Source: Gemmatimonadaceae bacterium (lineage in GTDB: Bacteria; Gemmatimonadota; Gemmatimonadetes; Gemmatimonadales; Gemmatimonadaceae). From it: a stretch of 40,852 bases of DNA. The stretch spans positions 1-40,852 of the forward strand of contig JAIEMN010000013.1 in the NCBI GenBank assembly GCA_019752115.1, in the 5' to 3' direction. The notes under the pieces were generated by a model, which had not been told where the DNA came from, did no database searches, and was given only the letters and a program-made list of their open reading frames with translations. The position numbers and the translations under genes are program-made. Of this stretch, positions 16,781 to 24,982 are shown one piece after another. Numbering within the stretch: the first letter of the stretch is position 1; each line of letters starts with the position of its first letter.

Positions 16781-18619
16781 CTAGTCCTTCAGCCCATGCC
16801 GAACGGCGGAGGGCCCTGACCACGGGAGTGGGTGCTTCGTGAGGAGTTGCGCCCATGACGCCAGCGCGATTCGCACGGGGGGAGAGTAGAGGTCGACCTG
16901 CTCAAGCAACTGCAGCGCGTCAGCCGGCTCAATCATGGCGAGCGCCCAACATGCTAACTCGCGGCACCCCGACTCCGCGTCCCGAAGGCTGAGTTCGCGG
17001 AGTAACTCACAATCGTATTGCACTCCGTGGATTCCGAGTCCCGCCAGCGCCATCAAGCGCACGTCTGCCGGTGTTGAGGTTTCCCGCAAGAGCGCACGGA
17101 AAGACGACGGCCGCGGGGTCGCCCCAAACGTTCGCCGGACTCGCGCAGCCAGGTGGCGCAGGCGTCGCGGTCCCAGTCGTTCGCAGAGAATCTGGCGCAC
17201 GTCGCTCATGTCGTACACCCGGCCCCATCCCGACTCACGCTCGCCGGCTGGCGCGTCGACCGGTACGCGCTTGGAGCGGGCGCGACGGGTGGTGTACTGG
17301 GTCACCGCGCGAACGGTGATCCGCACGCGTTCCAGACGCAAGAGTTGCGACGCCCAATGTCGTATCGTCGGAACATCGAGATACGCCCCGGCGGTCCACT
17401 CGGAGGCCTCACGCTCGGAAAGTTCGCCGGTGGCGTTCGACTTCGGTGCCAACGCCCGAACGTGCCGCTGCACCGCGCGCTCGATGGCACCGAGCTCACG
17501 ACGTGTTTTCGTGGTACGGGCGGTCGCTCCGAGTGCTAGCAGCGACTGGAGACTCTCCCGAACATCCGCCAGGACCGCGTTCAGTTCGTCGCGTCGACGG
17601 TCCAACACCTCTGCGACCGCCACCCGCGCCCGACCGAGCAGCCGAGTCCGTTCTAACGCCCGCCTTGCATCGCGCGTGACCAGTAGGGCTCGCACAAAGA
17701 TGCGCCCCCGGGCATGATGCTCAACGGTCGTGAACCATCGAGCCCCATCGACGGTCCCCAGCTCAATCAGCTGTTCGGTCATCTCTAGCGGGCGATTCCC
17801 CATTACCTGTCGTGCGGTCGCAATGGGATTGTCTCGCTCGTGCCACGTCGCCCGGACGCTTTCGGCGATGTCGCGGAGGCACGCGGCACCGACGGGCGAC
17901 GCGTTGATCGCGCCGACGAAGAGCTCCGCGAGTGTGCCTCCGAGACTCTTCGTGTGTCGCACACGCGTTGGTGCGCCCACGGGGACAGAGCGTCCGGTCG
18001 TCGACGCCGGGGCGAAGAGGACCTGCTCCGGCCGCCCCTCCCGAATTGTCCGCCACCGCATGGGATGGACGAGCGCGAGGTACTGAACCGCTCGCGTGAG
18101 ATCCGCGTGATCGACCTCGTGGCCAAGGCTTCGCGCGCGCACGATGATTGCGCCGGTGCCGATTGGTCGGACGGCGCGCCCCTCACGTTCGGCGGCGCGC
18201 ATTTCCTCCAGCATCGCCGTGAGCACCAGCCCGCGTGACGTGGCGCAGTTGGTTCTCGCGACCACGCTGTCTTCATGGGCGAGCAGACGATATTCATGCT
18301 TTCGACCGTCCAGACGCGCGACGCGACGCTCCACGATACGTCGGGAGAAGAACTTGGTGAATACTTGATGGACTTTAGTCCGCGCGCTGTGCGCAAAGAG
18401 ATCGTCCAGTTCCGGCCAAGTCGTGACGCAGGTGGGAGAGATCCAGCTGTCTCGCTCCAACGGCCGTCCGAGCCACGCTTGGCGAACACGCTCAGCAATA
18501 CACCCGCCAATCCATGCTTCTCCGGCGGTTGGATCGAGGTCAAAGGGGATCGTGAGCGGCTGGGCGATGGCGGTCCGCCGCAGCAGACCGGGGTCTTGAG
18601 ATCGGGGCGAGCGAGTCAT
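16781..18619 (-). CDS. Unrecognised 612-residue protein of the transposition module
   Basis: 612 residues from ATG 18619. No family is recognised. What can be seen: an N-terminal part beginning PLTIPFDLDPTAGEAWIGGC; a first winged-helix-like stretch (about 65-115) closing with HEYRLLAHE; a second (about 127-203) closing with PEQVLFAPAS; an Arg-rich helical middle (300-400); a basic segment TTRRARSKRVP; and a C-terminal part of short helix pairs resembling HEAT repeats (about 520-600). There is no zinc-finger cluster like TniQ/TnsD, and no nuclease or recombinase motif. It lies downstream of tniA-tniB and a similarly built protein (18941-20407), all on one strand. A DNA-binding accessory or target-selection factor is the best inference. 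Confidence 0.6.
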   Translation of the reverse strand: MTRSPRSQDPGLLRRTAIAQPLTIPFDLDPTAGEAWIGGCIAERVRQAWLGRPLERDSWISPTCVTTWPELDDLFAHSARTKVHQVFTKFFSRRIVERRVARLDGRKHEYRLLAHEDSVVARTNCATSRGLVLTAMLEEMRAAEREGRAVRPIGTGAIIVRARSLGHEVDHADLTRAVQYLALVHPMRWRTIREGRPEQVLFAPASTTGRSVPVGAPTRVRHTKSLGGTLAELFVGAINASPVGAACLRDIAESVRATWHERDNPIATARQVMGNRPLEMTEQLIELGTVDGARWFTTVEHHARGRIFVRALLVTRDARRALERTRLLGRARVAVAEVLDRRRDELNAVLADVRESLQSLLALGATARTTKTRRELGAIERAVQRHVRALAPKSNATGELSEREASEWTAGAYLDVPTIRHWASQLLRLERVRITVRAVTQYTTRRARSKRVPVDAPAGERESGWGRVYDMSDVRQILCERLGPRRLRHLAARVRRTFGATPRPSSFRALLRETSTPADVRLMALAGLGIHGVQYDCELLRELSLRDAESGCRELACWALAMIEPADALQLLEQVDLYSPPVRIALASWAQLLTKHPLPWSGPSAVRHGLKD

Positions 18620-18940
18620 GGCCGCAGCCTAGAGCGGCCGGCGGCAAGTCGCCCGAATCGCAGTTCTCTTCGCTAGCTCAGCTGAGTCAGAGCCCGCGCG
18701 TTACGGACTGCCCCAGGCGGGCACGAGGTCGGCCGGACAGCGGAGTCACGTCCTGTCGGCGGGCTCGTGACCTTCGTGGCCCCATGGTCCGATGCCAACG
18801 ACACCACGCAGCTGGCCGACCGCTTCGCTGGCACCACGTGCCCGCCGGCGATGAGTGCCACCTATCGCGAGGAGCATCGGCAGCATAAGGAGTCGGCGTG
18901 GGCACCTCCCGCAGGTATGCCGCGCCGCGAACGCTGCGTG
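18620..18940. other. Intergenic gap inside the transposition module
   Basis: 321 bases between the two large unrecognised genes. No convincing gene, hairpin or promoter is seen. A gap of this size in an otherwise compact gene set may hold a separate promoter for the 612-residue gene. Confidence 0.4.
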
Positions 18941-20407
18941 TTACGGGCCTTGACCCAAACGGCGGGCGTATTCCTCGAACGCTGAGGCTGCGCGTGGTGA
19001 CTCCAACAGCTGCTGCCATCGTGTATCGGCGGGATCGGGCCGCCCGAGGCCCACACACCAGAGCAACTCCAGCGCGCGGCGGCGATCCGCTCCAGACCCG
19101 AACGTGCGCAACGCCCTCCACTCGAGGTCGAGCGCGTCCCATCGCCTTTCGTCCCGCGCCACACGGGCGACGTGCTCCACGGCAATCGGTCGGAAGAATG
19201 GAGCGGCAGCCCGAATCCGTGCGCGCAATGCCCAGCGACTTTGAGGCGCACCGGCTTGCCGTCGAAGTACCTCCATCGCCTCGTGCGACGTCAGCCAGCA
19301 TCCTGCGGACTCATCCAAGCACCGGGGGCGCTCCGTGGCCACTGAGAGGAACGTGGAGAGGGTCTCAAGCAGCGCCGTGGCGTAACGTTCCGCTCGTTGC
19401 AACTCCTCTCGCCACGGCGCACCGGCCGCCAGCGCCGCCTCACGAAGTACCGGCACGGTGATTTGCACCGTCCGCAGCAGTCGTTCGGCAGTGGCGATTC
19501 GCCCGATATTGGACATGTGCGCTATCGCGCGATCCCGAACCATACGAAATCGCAAACCTCGAAGCCATTGGGCTTCCTGGAGCGCGGCGAGATCCAGCAC
19601 ACCGCGAACCGCGTCACTCTTGAGGGCGAGGACGACGCTGCCGTCGAACCACCCAATAGAGCGCACCCCGTCATTATCGGTCGCGGTCTCGGACACGCCG
19701 CGCACACGCCGACCACACTCGTGCAACTGGCGGCGCACGAGGCCGGCCTCTTCCGCGGAGAGGGACCGAAGCATCTCGCGAAACACGACCGCGCGCCGAC
19801 CGGTCCTGCGGACCTCCGTTCCGACTCGCTCGGCGACCGCTTCTATCGGCGCCTCCGGAACGCCCCCGACCCCACGACTCGCAACGGACACCCAGTGCAT
19901 GCCACCACGCGGTGGATGCCGTGCCTCCACCAAGGGTGTGCGTCGCCGAGCGAGGTTGCGCAACGCCGCATACACGGCGTGCCACGTCAGCCGCGCCTGC
20001 CAACGCGGATCCGCCCGCTCGCGTAGCGTGCAGAGGAGCTCACTGGTGCTAAACGCCGCGCCTGTCGAGTACGGAGGAACTGCGCAGATGGCGCGCTGCA
20101 CCCCTTCGATTATCGTCGGCGCGCGCTGGTCGAGCGTGGGGGAACCCGCATCGTGCGGCCAGTACAGCCGTCGACCGCCAGAGCGTATACCCGCCACGAG
20201 GCCGACGATGCGAGCCTGCCCCGTCCGCGCCCGTTCATCGAGTACCCGCTCCACGTCGCGCGGTCCTAGTGCGGCCGCTCGAACCGCGTCGACACGGGCG
20301 CACGCCGCGCGCACGTCTCCAAGGCGCTGTGGATATCCGGTGCGACAGGCTTCGGCATGGAAGACTGACCAGATCCAGCCGTTCTCGAGCGCTCGTCGGC
20401 TCCGCAC
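18941..20407 (-). CDS. Unrecognised double winged-helix-like protein of the transposition module
   Basis: 488 residues if started at GTG 20407, which has AGG eight bases upstream and begins 14 bases beyond the tniB stop; longer starts at 20467 (GTG) or 20479 (TTG) would overlap tniB. No family recognised. Residues ~25-85 look like a first winged helix, ending GGRRLYWPHD; ~115-175 look like a second (FSTSELLCTLRER, then TWHAVYAALRNLARRR, then a wing ending MHWVSVAS). The C-terminal half is helical and Arg-rich, ending in TPR/HEAT-like helix pairs (ERRWDALDLEWRALRTFG). The 612-residue neighbour has the same order of parts. Position directly after the AAA+ gene is where TniQ/TnsD sits in Tn5053/Tn7 relatives, so a substitute target selector is an attractive but unproven reading. 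Confidence 0.6.
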   Translation of the reverse strand: MRSRRALENGWIWSVFHAEACRTGYPQRLGDVRAACARVDAVRAAALGPRDVERVLDERARTGQARIVGLVAGIRSGGRRLYWPHDAGSPTLDQRAPTIIEGVQRAICAVPPYSTGAAFSTSELLCTLRERADPRWQARLTWHAVYAALRNLARRRTPLVEARHPPRGGMHWVSVASRGVGGVPEAPIEAVAERVGTEVRRTGRRAVVFREMLRSLSAEEAGLVRRQLHECGRRVRGVSETATDNDGVRSIGWFDGSVVLALKSDAVRGVLDLAALQEAQWLRGLRFRMVRDRAIAHMSNIGRIATAERLLRTVQITVPVLREAALAAGAPWREELQRAERYATALLETLSTFLSVATERPRCLDESAGCWLTSHEAMEVLRRQAGAPQSRWALRARIRAAAPFFRPIAVEHVARVARDERRWDALDLEWRALRTFGSGADRRRALELLWCVGLGRPDPADTRWQQLLESPRAASAFEEYARRLGQGP

Positions 20408-20420
20408 CCGGTCGCCCTGC

Positions 20421-21332
20421 TTACGAGGTTCGACGACGACGATTGCGCTTTCGGGTCTGGTACTCACGGGCGAACGCAACAGAGGCGGCCACCTGCGTGG
20501 CGCGGAACGCTATCGCGGTCTCCACCGCGTGGCGCAAACTCGCTCCGTTCTTGATACGGATCTCGACCTCGCAGACCAATGTATCGAGTTCGCGCGGCTC
20601 TCCCCGGCAGGCACCGTGAAGGATCTCAATCACACGTCGCGTGTCCTTCGTCGGCTTGGCGAAGATCTCCCCGATGATGCCGTCGCGGGTCTCGAGAAAG
20701 GTCTGGAAATCCTCCGTGGACCAGTGCTGAAAGACCAGCACGCGACGGGTCCGCGAGCTCAGCGACTTCTGCTCGTCCATCTTGTTGGCGAGGTCGTCCA
20801 TGCCCACGAGGAGTATACTGAGCCGCCAATGCTCCTCCAAGGCAAGATTGGTGATATGCGCCATCCCCCGCATTTCCGCTTCGGTCTTCGTACCCGCCTC
20901 GTCGACCACGATGAGCTGAATGTTCATCAGCCGACAATGCTCCACCACCATCTCGGCGAGCTCGTTCTCGGTCATATGCTTGTACTCACCTGCGCTGAGC
21001 GACTCCTCAAGGACCCCTTGAAAGACGGTATACACGCCACGTTTCATCCCGCGCGTAGTCTCGTGATCCGCGTCGCCTGCGGTCGCAAAGTAGACGGCAC
21101 GAAACGCACCTGGCAGGTTTGCGTCTGCCTCTTGATTGCATTCTAACGCGAGTTGCTGGGCAGCAATGCTCTTCCCGAGCCCGGGCGGACCAGTCCACTC
21201 TTGCAGGCCAGGCGTCTTCAGCTGCATGCGCGCCAGCGTGATGTAGGGCCGAAGCTGTGCATGTTCGATGATATTCCCGAGAATCGGATCGCGACGCAGA
21301 ATTTTTGGAGGGGCAGCGAGAAGTGTGCTCAT
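20421..21332 (-). CDS. tniB: TniB/TnsC-like AAA+ transposition ATPase
   Basis: 303 residues from ATG 21332. Walker A is GPPGLGKS at 48-55; Walker B is LIVVDEAG at 140-147 with Asp144-Glu145. The downstream LSILLVGMDDL segment is in the sensor position, and SRTRRVLVFQHW follows, as is usual in TniB/TnsC. The C-terminus is very basic (RKRNRRRRTS). The family binds target DNA, forms ATP-dependent oligomers and passes the chosen target to the DDE transposase. It lies 43 bases after the transposase gene on the same strand. Length and motif order fit TniB (about 300 residues) better than the longer Tn7 TnsC. Confidence 0.9.
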   Translation of the reverse strand: MSTLLAAPPKILRRDPILGNIIEHAQLRPYITLARMQLKTPGLQEWTGPPGLGKSIAAQQLALECNQEADANLPGAFRAVYFATAGDADHETTRGMKRGVYTVFQGVLEESLSAGEYKHMTENELAEMVVEHCRLMNIQLIVVDEAGTKTEAEMRGMAHITNLALEEHWRLSILLVGMDDLANKMDEQKSLSSRTRRVLVFQHWSTEDFQTFLETRDGIIGEIFAKPTKDTRRVIEILHGACRGEPRELDTLVCEVEIRIKNGASLRHAVETAIAFRATQVAASVAFAREYQTRKRNRRRRTS

Positions 21333-21375
21333 AGATCGCGGCTGGTAGGGTTAGTATCGCGCGAGGCCGCAGTAG

Positions 21376-23595
21376 TCACACGAGACCCGCGAGAAAATCT
21401 CGCGCGACGTTCGTCGTCTTTGCGGTCGGCCCGGTGTCTACTACGTGCATGTCGCGCGTGGCGGGATCCGAATCCTCAGCTATGACGCCCTCGGCCTCAC
21501 CGCCCATCGGGCCGCCCGCATTCCTCTGCTTCTGTCGTTCGCGGTCGCGTTCCCGCGCTCGCTCCTCAGCGGCGCGCTGATGGTCGAGCCGCACGAGTGC
21601 CTTGGAGTACTGTTGCGTGACGGCCACGAGACGAAGTCGCTCGCGCTGATTGATCTGGGACACTGCAGATTGCTCGCCGTACAGATCGCTGCGAATCATC
21701 TCGCCGAGGAGCACATTCGTTTCGGCGTCGTAAACGATGATGTAGTCGCTGATGTCCGGGTGATAGCGAACAATGACCTTTCGCTTTTGCAACTCGGTGA
21801 ACGAGTGTCCGCCGTCCAATTGAATGTCCCCGAAATAGACATGGTTGCCAAACCGTACGCCGTTTCGCGTGAGCACGCGCTCTTCGTCCGATTTGAGTAG
21901 TAGCAGATCGACCACGTCCGGGTGAAGCAACGGCTTCCACTGCACGGTCTCGGCGAACCGGGCGAGTGGCGAGCCGTTCCGCTTCTCGGACTCACGCTGG
22001 CAGTACGCCACCCGGAATCGTTCAACTTCGGCCTTGATGCGTTGCACGGTAAGTAACCGTCCGGTATTCTTGCGCTGCGCGCCCTTGGACGTGCCGTCCG
22101 CCGGTTTGTAGCCCGGGAACATCGCGAGACTTTCGTTCAGCGTGCGAAAGAACCGCTCGATGTGCGGCTTCTCATCGGGGCTCCGGGGCGGCGCTTCACG
22201 TAGCTCGATGCCGAGCGCCGCCGTAACGGTCTCGACGTGACACGATGCGAAGTCAGCGCCCCGGTCGCAAATCAACTGCTCCGGCAGGCCGCCCACTTGC
22301 ACGCCCGCAAGCTCCGTTGGCGTTAATGCCGCACGGAGGACGATGGAGGTGGTATAGGCAGTCGGGCATCGGGAGTCGACGAACACCGCCAATGGGTAAC
22401 CCGAATAGGCGTCGATCACAGCAGTGATCCACAGGCGCTCGACTTCAAGCTCGCTTTCCGCATCAGCGATTGCGGCGATGTCGAGCGGACTATTGTCGAT
22501 CTCCCAGATCTGATTTGCAAAGAGGGCTTCTGGCACTGCGAAGACGACGCGATGCTGCTTGGCATAAGCAGTAAGCCCGTTCGCGCGCACGGTCTTGACG
22601 GCGTCAGGCAGTCGAGCCAGAAACTTTTGGATCGTTTCTTCGGACGCGGTCGGAAATGGGAGCCGGACGCCCTCCGCCTCAGCTCGCCCTTGAAAAACCA
22701 CCAGCTCTGCATTGACCAGCTGCGCGAGCTGCCAAACTTTGATCTTTCGGCGTCCGTTGTAGAACAGCAGCACGAGCGGCTGGACGAGTGGAACCATCAC
22801 GGTGGGGCGGCACACCCGACGATGCCGGCGGTCGACCAACAGCTCGTCTTCTGATTCGCCACGCTCAGCCCGCTGGAAAAGCCGTTCGGCAAAGCGCTTC
22901 TCCGCCGGGGTGATCTCCCGATTCCGTACTTGGGCTGCAGCTGCCGCAGCGCTATGCGTTCCCCGAAGTTTTAGGAGCGCAGAACGATACAGGAACTCCG
23001 CATGCATGTCCGGATCATTGATCAGGCGCGCGAGACTCACCTCTTGCGTGCGCGCCGGCGCCTGGAGTGCCGCCTCCCAAGTAATCTTCCCGGCAATCAG
23101 GTCATCGAGAAACGAGGCCGGCGGGAGGTCGCTCACACTGAGGGGAAGCGGTTTGGGCGTGCGCTTCGCTGGATCTCTGCGTGGCGGCGCGGGCCAGCCG
23201 TGCGACGTCGCGGCGCTGACTTCATCGGGAAACAACGACGTCAGCGCTGCTTGCATCTGGTCACGAAACGAGCGTGCCGTTTCGAGTTTCTGGGCGATGT
23301 CCTCGGCGGTATCGAGTTGCAGGCGCCCAGGCCACTTTTGGATTCGGCGGAGCTCGCGCGTTTGCTCGTCAGTGAGCACCCCCGCTTGGTTCAGTCGCGC
23401 GCCGGCGGTAAAGATGTCGGAAACCACGGCCTTGAGCTGCGTACTGAGATCACGGCGATGCGCCTTCGACAAGGCGCGCGGCCGAGCGACCGTCGTGTCG
23501 ACGGAGGCGGGCGCACGTGATCGCGTACGCGTGTCACTCGAGATCGGAGTTGGTGGAGTTGGCGACTGGATAACGAGCGATACGGGAGAAGACAC
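21376..23595 (-). CDS. tniA: TniA/TnsB-like DDE transposase
   Basis: 739 residues from GTG 23595. The rve/DDE core is intact: Asp367 in IWEIDNSPLD, Asp444 in LICDRGADF and Glu480 in PDEKPHIERFF, giving the D(35)E spacing typical of the retroviral-integrase-like TnsB/TniA/MuA group. The N-terminal ~230 residues hold helical DNA-binding segments (including QVRNREITPAEKRF), and a C-terminal Mu-type beta-barrel follows the core (GNHVYFGDIQLDGG region). The charged tail (RAAEERARERDRERQKQR) may contact the AAA+ partner, as TnsB tails do. There is no TnsA endonuclease gene, so transposition would be replicative or need another 5'-strand cut. A promoter-like box lies ~100 bases upstream. Confidence 0.92.
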   Translation of the reverse strand: MSSPVSLVIQSPTPPTPISSDTRTRSRAPASVDTTVARPRALSKAHRRDLSTQLKAVVSDIFTAGARLNQAGVLTDEQTRELRRIQKWPGRLQLDTAEDIAQKLETARSFRDQMQAALTSLFPDEVSAATSHGWPAPPRRDPAKRTPKPLPLSVSDLPPASFLDDLIAGKITWEAALQAPARTQEVSLARLINDPDMHAEFLYRSALLKLRGTHSAAAAAAQVRNREITPAEKRFAERLFQRAERGESEDELLVDRRHRRVCRPTVMVPLVQPLVLLFYNGRRKIKVWQLAQLVNAELVVFQGRAEAEGVRLPFPTASEETIQKFLARLPDAVKTVRANGLTAYAKQHRVVFAVPEALFANQIWEIDNSPLDIAAIADAESELEVERLWITAVIDAYSGYPLAVFVDSRCPTAYTTSIVLRAALTPTELAGVQVGGLPEQLICDRGADFASCHVETVTAALGIELREAPPRSPDEKPHIERFFRTLNESLAMFPGYKPADGTSKGAQRKNTGRLLTVQRIKAEVERFRVAYCQRESEKRNGSPLARFAETVQWKPLLHPDVVDLLLLKSDEERVLTRNGVRFGNHVYFGDIQLDGGHSFTELQKRKVIVRYHPDISDYIIVYDAETNVLLGEMIRSDLYGEQSAVSQINQRERLRLVAVTQQYSKALVRLDHQRAAEERARERDRERQKQRNAGGPMGGEAEGVIAEDSDPATRDMHVVDTGPTAKTTNVARDFLAGLV

Positions 23596-23697
23596 GGTCA
23601 GACTCTCAGCGCGATGCGGTAGAAGCGAGGGAAGCTCGGCTCGTTCCGCAGCCTAGCGCATTTCCCTGGCTCGCCCATCCTGGTTCACCTGCTCGCG

Positions 23698-23717
23698 ATT
23701 ATAGTGTCTATAAACAC
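23698..23717 (-). promoter_or_regulatory. Promoter -10 box with overlapping palindrome, upstream of the transposase gene
   Basis: On the minus strand a perfect TATAAT (23703-23698) is immediately preceded by GTGTTTATAGACAC (23717-23704), a 14-base near-palindrome that fills most of the -10/-35 spacer. The -35 box is poor. The predicted leader to GTG 23595 is about 95 bases. A repressor or the transposase itself could bind here; this is inference. Confidence 0.45.
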
Positions 23718-23739
23718 TTCTTACTGCGCTAGACGTGAG

Positions 23740-23784
23740 TGTGAGCAAGCCCCAGTCACCTCCTGAGGCACGGGCGTGCTCACA
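23740..23784. repeat. Spaced inverted repeat near the upstream side of the transposase gene
   Basis: TGTGAGCA at 23740-23747 and TGCTCACA at 23777-23784 are perfect inverted copies 29 bases apart. Position, and a TGT start, would suit transposase-binding sites near an element end, but I found no matching copy at the far side of the module, so the end is not established. Confidence 0.25.
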
Positions 23785-23925
23785 ACCGCGCCGCAGGGAG
23801 CGGCAGAGCTTCCGTGTCAGCCCGCGCCGTAGCGGCATGCGTGGCGGTCGTGGTGGGGCTACCGCAGCGGGCGCGCGCCCGTCCGCCGGCCGCGGCAGAA
23901 TTCGTCTCCCGTGGTGGCGCCTGCT

Positions 23926-24168
23926 TCAGCTCAGGCTGAGGAACTCAAACCGCGAGTTCTGATGGTCCGCGATAGTCTCGATCTCGCGACTCTCAGCGTG
24001 CGCTCTGCAATCATCGAACAAGCCCAGAAATGCCGACCCTCGCGACAAGCCTGCACCACCAGGACCGAAGGGGCGACCGCGTGAGGACCGCCGGCCTGCG
24101 CATGCCACGGAGCACAACGCGCGCAGCAGCTCCAACAGAAGAGGAACGACGAGATCTACGAATCGCAT
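23926..24168 (-). CDS. Doubtful small ORF upstream of the transposase gene
   Basis: 80 codons from ATG 24168. The N-terminal stretch MRFVDLVVPLLLELLRAL is hydrophobic and the C-terminus (SREIETIADHQNSRFEF) reads like a normal protein end, but the middle is Gly/Arg-rich, as random GC-rich frames often are. No domain is recognised and there is no clear ribosome-binding site. Listed only because the region is otherwise empty. Confidence 0.18.
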   Translation of the reverse strand: MRFVDLVVPLLLELLRALCSVACAGRRSSRGRPFGPGGAGLSRGSAFLGLFDDCRAHAESREIETIADHQNSRFEFLSLS

Positions 24169-24272
24169 TGCAGACGCGCGGTGTGCAGAATGTGCCGCAC
24201 CTCGCGACACCAGCAATATACGTTGACTCGCCGATGCGCCAATATGCCGTCGCACCGGCGAGCCGCGAGCGT

Positions 24273-24308
24273 CGGTCACCTCGGAGGTACAACGTTCCGA
24301 GGTGACCG
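24273..24308. repeat. Perfect 12-bp inverted repeat
   Basis: CGGTCACCTCGG (24273-24284) and CCGAGGTGACCG (24297-24308) are perfect inverted copies separated by 12 bases. Centre-to-centre spacing is about 24 bases, so a dimeric DNA-binding protein could sit on it; as RNA it forms a 12-bp stem. No T-run follows. Confidence 0.5.
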
Positions 24309-24478
24309 GTTTCCGTCCTTCAGAATCGACGCTCATGCCGCAGACCTCATGACCCCAACGCCGTGACCGCGCGATAAACGCATTCATCGTACGCGCCTTA
24401 GCGCATAGCGTGTTTCACGAGCAGTGGCACTCGGCGATGTCGCAGGGTCTAGGCGACGAGGACTACGGCAACGTGCCT

Positions 24479-24496
24479 CCTCAGCACGCCCTGAGG
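24479..24496 (-). terminator. Short hairpin after the small lipoprotein gene
   Basis: CCTCAG (24479-24484) pairs with CTGAGG (24491-24496) over six bases, just downstream of the minus-strand stop at 24501. It has no T-run and is weak. Confidence 0.25.
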
Positions 24497-24500
24497 CTAC

Positions 24501-24782
24501 TCAGATCCAAATGTGTAGGTCGAAGCCATCAGCGCACCCGCCGCTGGCGTTCACGGACTGGATAGAAACGATTTCACCAGCCGCATTGAACTGCACGCAC
24601 ACCATATCGCGGCGAGGGCGGACCTGCGTGAGCTCCGGAGCGGTTGTGCTGTCGTGGCACGCGGCGAGTGAAACCAGGCTCGCGAGCGCGAGCACCTTGC
24701 GTACGACGTTCACACTGATGCGACGGACGGGCTGTTGACTGATTGCAGACACGAGAGTGACTCCGCGTAAGAAGGGAGCCAC
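24501..24782 (-). CDS. Small lipoprotein with a Cys pair
   Basis: 93 residues from GTG 24782, or 70 from GTG 24713, which would give a tidier signal sequence (VNVVRKVLALASLVSLAAC). The lipobox SLAAC is followed by the disordered CHDSTTAPE start of a mature lipoprotein. The ~50-residue mature chain has two more Cys (MVCVQFN and GGCADGF) and ends DLHIWI. No family is recognised. It is divergent from the TPR-like gene at 24983 across a region with a dyad (24841-24860). It resembles the Cys-rich exported proteins of the first region in size and in being paired with a regulator, but not in sequence. Confidence 0.6.
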   Translation of the reverse strand: MAPFLRGVTLVSAISQQPVRRISVNVVRKVLALASLVSLAACHDSTTAPELTQVRPRRDMVCVQFNAAGEIVSIQSVNASGGCADGFDLHIWI

Positions 24783-24840
24783 AGTCTGAGTGAGTACCGC
24801 TCAGCCGCGTGAGAACAGAATCGGCCACTTTTTGGTTTAT

Positions 24841-24860
24841 TCGGCCCGAAAGAGGGCCGA
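24841..24860. promoter_or_regulatory. Dyad in the divergent promoter region
   Basis: TCGGCCC (24841-24847) pairs with GGGCCGA (24854-24860) over GAAAGA. A third copy of the half-site, ATCGGCC, lies at about 24822. Lying between two divergent genes, one of them just ahead of an AraC-type regulator, it could be an operator. Similar single motifs (ATTCGGCCC, TTTCGGCCC) occur near 30458 and 37310. Confidence 0.35.
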
Positions 24861-24982
24861 TTATGCAACTTTGATATTGGCGCGCTCGTCTTTTCCTCTC
24901 CTACTCGACATCTTGTAACTGAGCTTCAACGCGCTCGCCCGCTGTAACAGCGCATCAACAGTGTGCATTCTTGGGTCTCGTT

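Larger units (their letters stand above)
23596..24500. other. Long region upstream of the transposase gene, mostly non-coding
   Basis: About 0.9 kb. It contains the promoter-like box, two inverted repeats (23740-23784 and 24273-24308) and one weak open frame. In Tn7/Tn5053 relatives the element end lies upstream of the transposase gene, so this is where an end with several transposase sites would be expected. Confidence 0.4.

Noticed and set aside
19458-21146. 562-codon plus-strand open frame
   Set aside because: Antisense to the TniB-like gene with intact Walker motifs and to the gene after it; composition (Arg/Ser/Thr/Pro) is that of a shadow frame.
16617-24500. CRISPR array, guide RNA or Cas gene that would make the module a CRISPR-associated transposon
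   Set aside because: No regularly spaced direct repeats and no Cas12k- or Cascade-like protein seen anywhere in the window.
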